A stretch of 60,485 bases of DNA from Actinomycetota bacterium (GTDB lineage: Bacteria > Actinomycetota > Thermoleophilia > Gaiellales > Gaiellaceae). Location: contig PLBK01000037.1 in assembly GCA_003134505.1 (NCBI GenBank), forward strand, positions 29,047-89,531. Direction: 5' to 3'. The position numbers were made by a program, and so were the translations under genes. The notes under the pieces were generated by a model. That model was not told the origin of the DNA. It did no database searches and saw only the letters and a program-made list of their open reading frames with translations. Shown piece by piece: positions 1-8,499 of the stretch (position 1 is the stretch's first letter; every line of letters begins with the position of its first letter).

Positions 1-226
1 CCGGCCGCGAGCTCGTCACCGTCCCCGGCCGCTACCGCCCCGGCGCGAGCGAGGTGATCGCGCTGCGCGTCGGCTACGAGAAGCTCCAGCGCGAGACCGG
101 CTGGCAGCCGAAGGTGAGCTGGGAGGAGGGCGTCGCCCGCACGATCGCCTGGTACGCCGGCAACCGCGCCCGCTGGGCCGGGCGCGTCGATTGGTCGGCC
201 CCCGTCGCGAGTACGCTGCCTGCCTC

Positions 227-230
<4 letters not shown>
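1..230 (+). CDS. Nucleotide-sugar epimerase/dehydratase, C-terminal end (partial)
   Basis: Only the last 75 residues lie inside the window; the frame starts at base 3 and ends with TGA at 228-230. The tail contains [16 protein letters not shown] followed by TIAWY. This is the closing segment of extended short-chain dehydrogenases that act on nucleotide sugars, where a GWxPKVSxEEG helix precedes the C-terminus. The stop overlaps the next start as ATGA, so the two genes are probably translationally coupled. A GDP-mannose 4,6-dehydratase would be the metabolic partner of the next gene, but the tail is not specific enough to say so; an RmlB- or GalE-like enzyme is equally possible. Confidence 0.7.
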
Positions 231-1151
<921 letters not shown>

Positions 1152-1162
<11 letters not shown>

Positions 1163-2801
1163 CGACGCTCTGCCGGCCGCTCGTCGCATCGCGACGAGGG
1201 GCAGGGAGCCGTGGCGCGTGCTGGTGCCGCTGCTCGCGGTGCAGTGGCTGGCCGCGATCGCGTTCGCGTTCAGCGTCCACCACAACGGCTTCGTCTTCTA
1301 CCAGGGCGGCGACCAGATCTGGTACTACACGACAGGCTGGCTGACCGGGCACGGCGTGATCCCGAAGACCCTGATCTCGCCTGCCTGGTCCCTCCTGCTG
1401 GCGCCGTTCTCGCTGATCTTCGGGCCCGGCTACGTCTCGGCCCTTCCTGTCGCGATCCTGATCCAGGCGCTCGTCCTCGGGCCGATCGCGCTCTTCTGCG
1501 TCTACGACATCGCCTCGCGGATCGCCGGCCGGCTAATCGGCTACGTGGCCGCCGGGCTGTGGGTGCTCGGGCCGTACATCGCCATCCCGCTCTTCAAGCA
1601 GAGCTACCACGACAAGTACGTCGACCAGTTCCTGCCGCATCCACTCGGCCTGACGATGATGGGCGACTTCCCGAGCGTCGTCTGCCTGCTCGCCGCAGGT
1701 GCCCTGATCGTGCGCACCTACCAGACGCGCCGGGCCGAATGGGCGATCGTGGCCGGGCTCGTGACGGGCCTGGCGGTGCTGACGAAGGCGTCGAACCTGA
1801 TCTTCCTGGCCACGCCGCTCGTCCTCTTCCTGATCGGCCGGCGCTGGCGGGAGCTCGGCGTGTTCGCGCTCGCTCTGGCACCGGCGCTCGGCGCGCTCGC
1901 GCTCTGGAAGTACCGCGGCTACGGCTACTTGCCGGCGTTCGGCAACGGCTACGTCGAGCAGAAGCTCGCTCTCGGCCCCACGGGGTCGATCCTGACGCCG
2001 TACCACAAGTACGCCAACATCGACTGGTCGCACCTGCAGAACAACCTGGACGGGCTCGGCGAGGTCTTCTTCAGCCTGCGCGTGCTGCAGTTCCTGCCCT
2101 TCGCGGGTGCGATCGCGGTGGCGCGGCGATCGTGGCCGCTCGCAGCGGCGCTGTCGGTCTGGTTCTGGCTCTATTTCGTGATCAAGGGCTCCGACCTGGT
2201 CTCGTCGGTGGACAGCGGCTCGTTCTTCCGGCTGCTCCTGCCCGCGATCCCGCCGCTCCTGCTGATGGTCGCGTGCCTGCCCGTGCTCGTGCCGCGGCTC
2301 GGGCCGATGCTGGCGGAGCGGTTCCCCGCAGCGGCACCGCGCGTGCCGGGGAGGCGCGTGCTGATCGCCGCGGCCGTCCTGTTCGCCCTCGTCCCGCTCG
2401 TCGCGGCAGCCGCCGTCCAGCCGCTGTCCGGAACGTCCCGCTCCCTGATCCTGCACGACATCGCCGTGCCGGTCGACCCGGGGCTGGGGTTGCGGGCGGA
2501 GGTCCGGGGAGGGGCCGTGCACCTGCACTGGAGCGGGTTCAGCGCAGGTCCCAGCCACGTCTTCTACCGCGTCCGGAACGTCCGAGGCCCGAAGGACTAC
2601 TTCTGCCTGGGCTCGAGCGGAGCTTCTCTCTGCTACTACGCAGGCGTCCTCAGGCGGCGGACCAGGGGAACGGAGATCGTCGACAGACCGGGGCCCGGCA
2701 CCTGGACGTACCGGCTGGCGGTCGGTGCCAACTGGCTCGACGACCCGATGATGGGCGACCTGTTCCTGCTCAGCGCCCCGGTCACCGTCACCGTGCCCTG
2801 A
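1152..2801 (+). CDS. Multispanning GT39-like glycosyltransferase with C-terminal beta domain
   Basis: A 549-residue membrane protein. From about residue 25 to 420 it has some ten hydrophobic helices, with [11 protein letters not shown] after the first helix in the place where GT-C transferases carry acidic catalytic residues in the first outside loop. Such enzymes move sugars from polyprenyl-phosphate carriers on the outer face of the membrane. The last ~110 residues ([14 protein letters not shown] to the end) are non-membrane, look like a fibronectin-III-type sandwich and contain a likely disulfide pair ([13 protein letters not shown]). The start is a TTG at 1152 that overlaps the end of the fucose synthase gene; GTG at 1218 is a poorer alternative that would cut into the first helix. 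Substrate unknown. Confidence 0.7.
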
Positions 2802-2851
2802 TGGCCGCCCCGTGCGCCTTCTGCCGAATCGTCTCGGGCGGGAGGGACTAG
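2801..2851 (+). pseudogene. HIT-family protein remnant (N-terminal 16 codons)
   Basis: An ATG at 2801, overlapping the stop of the membrane transferase (TGATG), opens a 16-residue peptide [16 protein letters not shown] that ends at TAG 2849-2851. The CxxCRIVSG segment is the characteristic zinc-binding start of histidine-triad (HIT) nucleotide hydrolases, which normally run to 110-150 residues. The catalytic histidine triad is absent. The simplest reading is a HIT gene truncated by rearrangement; a short translated peptide cannot be excluded. Confidence 0.5.
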
Positions 2852-3195
2852 CGGTCTTTCAGGCGCTCCTCGAGCAGCGCGAGGCGCTGCGCCAGGATCG
2901 TGTTCTGGTCGGCGAGCTTGGAGATGACCGTCGAGTAGTCGAGCAGCACGAGCAGGATGAACAGCGTCGCGACGGCGAACAGCACCGCCGGCGGGTAGGT
3001 CCTGACGCCGAACCAGCCTGCGATCGTGCTGTTGCCGCTTCGCCACAGCGACAGCACGAGGAGCGACACGCCGCTCGCCAGCCAGAGCATGGCATAGCGC
3101 TCGCGGAGCCGGCCCTGGCGGATCAGCTCGAGGACGAAGAGCAGAAGCAGCACGGACGCAACAGCGCCCGCGATCGAGATGGCGACGGGAATCAT
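2848..3195 (-). CDS. DUF2304 family small membrane protein
   Basis: A 115-residue protein with three hydrophobic segments (about residues 3-22, 36-50 and 67-86) and a C-terminal helix rich in Leu/Gln (KLADQNTILAQRLALLEERL) that could form a coiled coil. RYAMLWLASGVSLLVLSLW is the hallmark stretch of DUF2304. Members of this family regularly sit beside DPM1-like GT2 enzymes in actinobacteria and are thought to be membrane partners of those enzymes. Here it follows the GT2 gene with an ATGA overlap. Its stop shares a palindromic CTAG with the stop of the HIT remnant on the other strand. Confidence 0.85.
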   Translation of the reverse strand: MIPVAISIAGAVASVLLLLFVLELIRQGRLRERYAMLWLASGVSLLVLSLWRSGNSTIAGWFGVRTYPPAVLFAVATLFILLVLLDYSTVISKLADQNTILAQRLALLEERLKDR

Positions 3196-3959
3196 CGGTC
3201 CTCCATGGGGACGACGGTACGGCGGAACAGCCCGACGAAGAGCGCGAGCAGCACCTTCGACATGAAGTAGACGGAACGAACGAAGCTGATCGAGGAACGG
3301 CCCGCGACCCGCTCGCGCATCACGACCGGGACCTCGACTCGCCGCAGCTGGTGTTTGGCGACCATCACCGTCGCCTCGACCTCGGGGAACTCGTGCGGGT
3401 AGTCGGCGGCGAAGAGCGCGATCGCGCGTCGGTTGAGCGCCTGGAAGCCCGAGGAGGGATCCGTCACCCGCTGGCCCGTGACGAGCGAGGCGGCCCCGGC
3501 GAAGATCCGGTTTGCGACGTGCCGCGAGCGGGTCGAGCGGTAGCCGGCCAGGCCGGCGAAGCGCGAGCCGACCACGATGTCGGCCTCGCCCGCGAGCAGC
3601 GGCTCGAGCAGTGCACCGAGCTGCGACGGGTCGTGCTGGCCGTCTCCGTCGACCCGGACGACGAGCTCGAAGCCGTTCTCGAACGCGTACCGGAAGCCGG
3701 TCTGGACGGCTCCGCCGATGCCGAGGTTGAAGGGCAGCCGAAGAACATGGGCGCTGCGTTCGGCGGCGACCTCGGCCGTCCGGTCGCGCGAGCCGTCGTC
3801 GACGACGACGATCTCGAGGTCCGGATCGAAAGCGCGGATCTCGTCGATCACCAGCCCGATGCCGCCCTGCTCGTTCAGAGCCGGCACGATCGCCAGGCGC
3901 TTCAGCGAGGCGAGGCGGGGATCTGCCCGCACGGTCGCCGTCCGGACCGCCTCAGCCAC
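3192..3959 (-). CDS. GT2 polyprenyl-phosphate sugar transferase (DPM1-like)
   Basis: A 255-residue GT-A fold enzyme. The N-terminal strand LAIVPALNEQGG, the nucleotide-binding VVVDDGSRDRT, the LPFNLGIGGAVQTGF segment and the metal-binding VDGDGQHD are typical of dolichol/polyprenyl-phosphate mannose or glucose synthases. One hydrophobic segment near the C-terminus (VLLALFVGLF) could anchor it. It would load a sugar from a nucleotide donor onto polyprenyl phosphate at the inner face, giving donors for the neighbouring GT-C transferases. The GTG start at 3959 overlaps the tail of a decayed frame, and its stop overlaps the DUF2304 start (ATGA). Confidence 0.85.
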   Translation of the reverse strand: MAEAVRTATVRADPRLASLKRLAIVPALNEQGGIGLVIDEIRAFDPDLEIVVVDDGSRDRTAEVAAERSAHVLRLPFNLGIGGAVQTGFRYAFENGFELVVRVDGDGQHDPSQLGALLEPLLAGEADIVVGSRFAGLAGYRSTRSRHVANRIFAGAASLVTGQRVTDPSSGFQALNRRAIALFAADYPHEFPEVEATVMVAKHQLRRVEVPVVMRERVAGRSSISFVRSVYFMSKVLLALFVGLFRRTVVPMEDR

Positions 3960-4092
3960 CGGCCACCGGGCTCACCACGGCCGGCTCGAGCGCTCTGGCC
4001 GCGAGGTTCACGCGAGCCTCGGAGATGACCCGGCTGAAGGTGTTGAAGGGCACGTCGGCGATCTTACGAGCCGTGCCCGGGACACGGGTGGC
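3952..4092 (-). pseudogene. C-terminal fragment of an unidentified decayed gene
   Basis: On the minus strand a 46-codon open stretch contains KIADVPFNTFSRVISEAR followed by VNLAARALEPAVV and ends in TGA at 3952-3954, inside the first codons of the GT2 gene. Its third codon positions are almost all G or C, as in real genes here, yet an in-frame stop lies immediately upstream and there is no start codon. The upstream DNA continues open in another frame (RERERGGDAVVLFTVPMSHP). I read it as the remnant of a gene that once preceded the GT2 gene. The family is not recognised. Confidence 0.35.
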
Positions 4093-4313
4093 TCATCGGC
4101 ACGGTGAAGAGGACAACGGCGTCGCCGCCGCGCTCGCGCTCGCGGTAGCACGGATTCGGCTGGCGCCGGCTCATCTGAACCAGTATGCCGCAGCGATCCG
4201 CGCCATCTCGGCCGCTTACAGAACCTTCACCCCGGAGCCGACTATCATCTCGCTTCTTCTTGCCGGCCGCTCGCCCGGAGCCCATTTCAGGTCCGCTGCG
4301 CCAGCTCGTCCGA
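3960..4313. other. 354-bp divergent intergenic region
   Basis: It separates the minus-strand GT2 gene from the plus-strand GT-C gene. The GT2-proximal part holds the decayed minus-strand fragment. A TATCAT hexamer at 4243-4248 fits TANNNT and could be a -10 box for the plus-strand gene with a leader of about 60 nt, but no convincing -35 or ribosome site was found. Confidence 0.35.
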
Positions 4314-6017
4314 ATGCTCGCGCCGTGGGCCTACGCCGACGACCGGCTGACGCGGAGGGCGGGGCTGCTCCTGTCCTGCTCGCTCGTCCTGCTGCTCGCG
4401 CAGGCGTTCATCCCGATCCGGAAGTTCGTGCTGCGCGCCGACGACGCCTACTACTACTTCGCGGTCGCCGCGCACTTTCCGAAGCTCGGGTTCTGGTCGT
4501 TCGACGCGATCCATACGACCAACGGCGTGCAACCGCTCTGGGCGGGAATCCTCACGGTGCTCGCCCAGATCCTGAGCTGGCTCGGCATCACCGGCGCGGA
4601 CGCGGTCGCGCGCATCTTCGTCGGCCTGGCGGTTCTCCTGGCGTTCGCGTCGGCGATGGTGCTCTTCGGCCTGCTGCGGAAGACGGTCAGCGCCGGCACG
4701 GCGGTCGCGGCGGCGGGCGCCTTCGTCTTTCCGATGGGCATGGTCTGGGCCCGCGCATGGGGCATGGAGAACGCGCTCTACGGGTTGCTGCTCCTGTCGA
4801 CGATCGCGTACTTCCAGCTCGTGTTCCGCCCTCGGGAGAGGACCGGCACGGCGGCCGTGCTCGGCGCGCTGCTCGGCCTCACGGTCCTCGCGCGCCTGAA
4901 CGCGGCCACGCTCATTCCGTGCCTGCTCGTCTTCTTCCTGCTGCGCGGCCCTTCGGCCGACCGGCAACGGCGGCTCCGGCTCGCCCTCGTGGCCGCCTCT
5001 GCCGCCGTGCTCGTCGCGCTTCCCTACTTCGCCGCCAACTACGCGATCACCGGGCATCCCACGCCGATCAGCGGGACCGTCAAGTCGATCGAGACACGCA
5101 ACTACCTCGCGCAACACCACGTCAGCAGCCGCTTCTCAACGGCCTTCATGGCGGACGTCTACGACGACTACGGCTCGAGCCTCTCCTGGTTCCTGCGCTC
5201 ACGGGCCGGAGACGGGCTCTGGATCGTGGGAGGCCAGGCGCTCACGACGAACGCCCCGCGCGCCGTCTGGCTCGGAGCGGCGCTCGCCTTCTTCGCACTG
5301 TTCCCGCTGCTACTCGGCCGGCCGCGGGAGTGGCTCCGGTTTCTCGGAGACCGCTTCGGCCGCCTGAGGCCCTTCGCGTATGTCCTCGTCTTCGCCGTGC
5401 TCGACGCGGCCATCTCGATCGCGCTCTACCCGACCGAGGTCGGCTACGCCATGACGCGGTGGTGGTTCGTGCCCCAGGAGATCGTGATCGTCGTGCTGGT
5501 CGCGACCCTGGTGATCGCATCGCTCGGCTACGTCGGCGCGCGGTTCTTCTCCGACAGCCGGCGCGTCCTGATCGCGACCGTGGGGCTGGCTGCGCTGTTC
5601 GTCTTCCACGGGCAGCAGATGTTCCGCTTCTACTGGTCGGACAACGTGCAGTACCGCGACTGGAACCAGTCCTTCAACGACGAGATGTACCTCGCGGCCC
5701 AGTGGCTGCGCGTCCACGCGCCGGCGGGTGCACTGGTCGGCTCGTGGAACGCCGGCGTGCTCGGGTACTACTCCGCGCAGCGGGTGGAAGACCTGGACGG
5801 GCTCGTCAACGGCTATTCGGTCGTTCCCTACCTGAGGAGCAACCGGACCGTCGACCTGATCAGGCACGAGAAGCTCGGCTACCTCGCCGACATCAGCGGC
5901 GAGTTCACGAGGCTCCACCCGGAGGTGCTGCGCCGGCTGAGGCTGCAGAAGGTGTACAGCCATTACTCCACCTTCGCCCGCCGCGACTACGTGATCTACA
6001 AGGTGTTGCGGACCTGA
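4314..6017 (+). CDS. Multispanning GT39/PMT-like membrane glycosyltransferase
   Basis: A 567-residue protein with about eleven hydrophobic helices. After the first helix comes LRADDAYYYFAVAAHF; the DD pair in the first outside loop matches the catalytic aspartates of GT-C enzymes such as PMT and ArnT. The C-terminal ~110 residues after the last helix are soluble (WLRVHAPAGALVGSWNAGVLGYYS and on). It probably transfers a sugar from a polyprenyl-linked donor made by the neighbouring GT2 enzyme. ATG 4314 is chosen because codons upstream do not look coding; an in-frame TTG at 4260 is possible. Substrate and acceptor unknown. Confidence 0.7.
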   Translation: MLAPWAYADDRLTRRAGLLLSCSLVLLLAQAFIPIRKFVLRADDAYYYFAVAAHFPKLGFWSFDAIHTTNGVQPLWAGILTVLAQILSWLGITGADAVARIFVGLAVLLAFASAMVLFGLLRKTVSAGTAVAAAGAFVFPMGMVWARAWGMENALYGLLLLSTIAYFQLVFRPRERTGTAAVLGALLGLTVLARLNAATLIPCLLVFFLLRGPSADRQRRLRLALVAASAAVLVALPYFAANYAITGHPTPISGTVKSIETRNYLAQHHVSSRFSTAFMADVYDDYGSSLSWFLRSRAGDGLWIVGGQALTTNAPRAVWLGAALAFFALFPLLLGRPREWLRFLGDRFGRLRPFAYVLVFAVLDAAISIALYPTEVGYAMTRWWFVPQEIVIVVLVATLVIASLGYVGARFFSDSRRVLIATVGLAALFVFHGQQMFRFYWSDNVQYRDWNQSFNDEMYLAAQWLRVHAPAGALVGSWNAGVLGYYSAQRVEDLDGLVNGYSVVPYLRSNRTVDLIRHEKLGYLADISGEFTRLHPEVLRRLRLQKVYSHYSTFARRDYVIYKVLRT

Positions 6018-7405
6018 TCTCCCGGATCGCAGCCGTCGTGGTCGTCGGCCTCGCTGCCGCAGCCGGCGCCGTGAGCGCCGGAGCCGGTATCGGAGCCGGC
6101 CCAACCCCGACGATCGCAACCGTCGCCGGCACGGGTGTCGTCGGTGTCAGCGGCGACGGCGGCCCGGCGACGGCGGCCGAGATCGACCTGCCTCGCGGTA
6201 TCGCCCTGGAGCCCGGCGGCGGCTTCGTCTTCGCGGACGCGTTCGCCCACGTGGTCAGGCGGGTCTGGCCGGACGGGACGATCACGACGGTGGCAGGGAC
6301 GGGCGGCGAGGGGTTCTCCGGAGACGGCGGGCCGGCCGCCTCGGCGGAGTTCGATCAGCCTCACGGGGTGGCGATCACGACCGACGGCACGTTGCTGATC
6401 GCCGATGCGCTCAACAATCGCATCCGCGGAGTGTCCGCGGACGGCACGATCAGGACCGTTGCCGGCACGGGCGCCCGGACCTTCTCCGGCGACGGCGGCC
6501 CGGCGGACCAGGCGGCCGTGCTCGCCCCGCGGGGCGTCACCGCCCTGCCCGGCGGCGGCTTCGTGTTTCCGGACAGCGATAACAACCGGATCCGCGTGGT
6601 GGCGCCCGACGGGACGATCACCACGGTCGCGGGGTCGGGCGTGGCCGGGTTTGCGGGCGACGGCGGCCCGGCAACCGCGGCCGAGCTCATGAGGCCGTTC
6701 GCCGTCGTCCCGACGTTCGACGGCGGCCTGCTGATCTCTGACGTCGGGAACAACCGCATCCGCAAGGTCGCCCAGGACGGGACGATCACGACCGTGGCCG
6801 GAAACGGCGTACGGGGCTACGCGGGTGACGGCGGGCCGGCGACGGCGGCCGAGCTGAACAGCCCTGCCAATCTGGCGGCGCTCCCCGACGGGGGATTCCT
6901 CGTGGCCGACGGCGCGAACAACCGTGTCCGCCGTGTCTGGCCGGACGGGACGATCACGACGATCGTCGGCACGGGCGAGGCGGGATTCTCGGGCGACGGC
7001 GGGCCTCCGTCGGCGGCCCAGCTGAGCAATCCGACGGCCATCGGCGTGCTCCCGAACCTGCAGGGCTTCCTGCTCGCGGACGCCGGAAACAGCCGCATCC
7101 GGCTCGTCACGATGGACCTGCGGCCGCAGATCGTGATCCGCCTGGTCGCGAAGTCGCTCCGCATCCGGAAAGGACGGAGCGCGACCCTGGTCTACGAGGC
7201 GTCCGCTCCCGTCGACGTGCGGCTCGAGGTCCGTCAGGGGCCGAGGCTCGTCGTGCGCATCCCTGGGCGCGCGAAGCTCGGACGGAACACCCTCCGCTTC
7301 GGCCGCGGGCTCCGGGCAGGCCGCTTCACGCTCGTTCTCAGAACCTGGAGCCCCGACGTCCAGCCCGCGGCCGCGACCGGCTCGCTGACGGTCGCGCGGC
7401 CCTAG
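6014..7405 (+). CDS. Secreted NHL-repeat beta-propeller protein
   Basis: The first residues ISRIAAVVVVGLAAAAGAVSA form a signal peptide. About six NHL-type repeats of ~53 residues follow, each with TVAGTG..GFSGDGGPA.AAE, then P.GVA..pdG.., then aD..NNRIR.v.PDGTI. They should close into a six-bladed propeller with a C-terminal beta domain (from RPQIVIRLVAKS) of about 95 residues. The best start is a CTG at 6014: it overlaps the preceding TGA as CTGA and has AAGGTG 8 nt upstream. The next orthodox start (GTG 6038) lacks a ribosome site and would shorten the signal peptide. The stop shares CTAG with the convergent Crp gene. It may bind carbohydrate or wall at the surface; its ligand is unknown. 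Confidence 0.75.
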   Translation: MISRIAAVVVVGLAAAAGAVSAGAGIGAGPTPTIATVAGTGVVGVSGDGGPATAAEIDLPRGIALEPGGGFVFADAFAHVVRRVWPDGTITTVAGTGGEGFSGDGGPAASAEFDQPHGVAITTDGTLLIADALNNRIRGVSADGTIRTVAGTGARTFSGDGGPADQAAVLAPRGVTALPGGGFVFPDSDNNRIRVVAPDGTITTVAGSGVAGFAGDGGPATAAELMRPFAVVPTFDGGLLISDVGNNRIRKVAQDGTITTVAGNGVRGYAGDGGPATAAELNSPANLAALPDGGFLVADGANNRVRRVWPDGTITTIVGTGEAGFSGDGGPPSAAQLSNPTAIGVLPNLQGFLLADAGNSRIRLVTMDLRPQIVIRLVAKSLRIRKGRSATLVYEASAPVDVRLEVRQGPRLVVRIPGRAKLGRNTLRFGRGLRAGRFTLVLRTWSPDVQPAAATGSLTVARP

Positions 7406-8064
7406 CTCGCGCGAGCTCGCCGGGCGAGCGCCTCCGGATCGAGGACGCTCGTCTTGCCCCGCCGCAGCTCGACCGTTCCGCGCTTCGCCTCGCTGCGGAG
7501 CACGCGGTTGACGGTCGCCCTCGACGTGCCCGCGAGCCCTGCGATGTCCTCCTGGGTGAGCGGCACCTCGGTCCCGGGCTCGCCGTGCCCGTACAGCTCG
7601 GCGAGCTCGCCGAGCCGGCGCAGCACCCGCGTCTCGGCGCTCACGAACAGCGCCTCCACGAGCAGCTCGCCCTGCCGGCGCAGCCGCTGCGCGAGCAGCC
7701 GGACCAGCACCTCGTTCACCGACGGGTACTGCCCCCGCAGCAGGTCGAAGTCGTCGCTCGTGATCGCGTAGGTCTCGCCCGGCTCGAGCGCGACGACGCT
7801 CGTCGACCTGCGCGCGCCTGCCTCGACCAGCGCCAGCTCGCCGAACGCGTCGCCCGGGCCCTGCACCGAGAGGGTGACGGTGTCTCCGAGCGAGGTGGTC
7901 AGCCTGCTCGCGAAGCGGCCGCGGGCGATCAGGTGGAGCGTGCCCGCCGGATCGTCCTGATGGAAGACGACCTCGTTGCGCGCGAACCGTCGCCGCCGCG
8001 CGATCGCGACCAGGCGGCGGAGCTCCGCCTCCGGAAGCTCCCGGAACAGCTGCATCTCGACCAT
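7402..8064 (-). CDS. Crp/Fnr-family transcriptional regulator
   Basis: A 220-residue regulator with an N-terminal cyclic-nucleotide-binding barrel and a C-terminal winged HTH. The phosphate-binding cassette reads FGELALVEAGARRSTSV and keeps the Glu, Arg and Ser that hold the cyclic phosphate in E. coli CRP, so cAMP or cGMP binding is plausible. A long dimerisation helix follows, then LTQEDIAGLAGTSRATVNRVL. The recognition helix keeps both Arg positions of CRP but has Ala where E. coli has Glu181. There are no N-terminal cysteines, so it is not an Fnr-type iron-sulfur sensor. A perfect CRP-like operator lies 11 bases before its start, suggesting autoregulation. Confidence 0.9.
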   Translation of the reverse strand: MVEMQLFRELPEAELRRLVAIARRRRFARNEVVFHQDDPAGTLHLIARGRFASRLTTSLGDTVTLSVQGPGDAFGELALVEAGARRSTSVVALEPGETYAITSDDFDLLRGQYPSVNEVLVRLLAQRLRRQGELLVEALFVSAETRVLRRLGELAELYGHGEPGTEVPLTQEDIAGLAGTSRATVNRVLRSEAKRGTVELRRGKTSVLDPEALARRARAS

Positions 8065-8074
8065 GCCGGGTGAA

Positions 8075-8092
8075 GTGTGACGGCCGTCACAC
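8075..8092. promoter_or_regulatory. Perfect CRP-type operator palindrome
   Basis: GTGTGACGGCCGTCACAC is an 18-bp perfect inverted repeat containing TGTGA-N6-TCACA, the classical CRP half-site arrangement. It lies between the start of the Crp-family gene (8064, minus strand) and the small secreted protein gene (8193, plus strand), closest to the regulator's start, which fits repression of its own gene and possible control of the divergent one. Confidence 0.8.
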
Positions 8093-8192
8093 CTGTTGTG
8101 TCAAGCACGCGCACGCGAGGAAAGAGGCTCGGCCGACAGCCCGTCTTGTGGGCATGAAGGCACAGACCCGAACCGGACAGGAGGAGACGACG

Positions 8193-8441
8193 ATGAAGCG
8201 CAGGAACCTCAGGATCAGACTGGCCCTCGGCCTCGTCGCCCTGGCCGCCGCCCTCGTGATGGTGTCGAGCGCGCCGGCGAGGGTCCCGGTCGAGCCAGGC
8301 GTGGGCAGCCCGGTAACCCACAAGGCGCCCCGGCACCCCGCGCGGCAGCACGTCAAGAAGGCCACCAGGCGGACCGACGGTGGGTATCCGGCTCTCTCGG
8401 GCGTCCACGTCAAGAGCGCCGGTGAAGCTCGGACAGAGTGA
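8193..8441 (+). CDS. Small secreted basic protein, unknown function
   Basis: An 82-residue protein. MKRRNLRIRLALGLVALAAALVMVSSAPA is a clear signal peptide with an Ala-rich cleavage region. The mature ~53 residues are rich in Pro, His, Lys and Arg (THKAPRHPARQHVKKATRRT) and probably unstructured. ATG 8193 is chosen because AGGAGGAG stands 6 nt upstream, the strongest ribosome site in the window; longer in-frame starts would remove the signal peptide from the N-terminus. It is divergent from the Crp gene across the operator and is followed by a strong hairpin. No family recognised. Confidence 0.6.
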   Translation: MKRRNLRIRLALGLVALAAALVMVSSAPARVPVEPGVGSPVTHKAPRHPARQHVKKATRRTDGGYPALSGVHVKSAGEARTE

Positions 8442-8464
8442 AGGCTGACTCCTTCCGTCCGAAA

Positions 8465-8486
8465 GCGGGCCCCGCAAGGGGCCCGC
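8465..8486. terminator. Bidirectional hairpin terminator
   Basis: A perfect 9-bp G/C stem (arms GCGGGCCCC and GGGGCCCGC) with a GCAA tetraloop sits between two convergent genes that end at 8441 and 8500. There is no long T-run, as is common in high-GC actinobacteria. Confidence 0.75.
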
Positions 8487-8499
8487 AGCACGACCGGAG

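Noticed and set aside
6120-7110. Regular ~160-bp repeats that might be read as a tandem DNA repeat or array
   Set aside because: They are the codons of NHL repeats; the period is a multiple of three, the repeats are divergent at DNA level, and there are no spacers.
4025-7405. A very long plus-strand open frame (over 1100 codons) covering the GT-C gene and the NHL gene
   Set aside because: Only the last ~464 codons (NHL protein) are coding; the first two thirds are an Arg/Pro-rich shadow of the GT-C gene in another frame.
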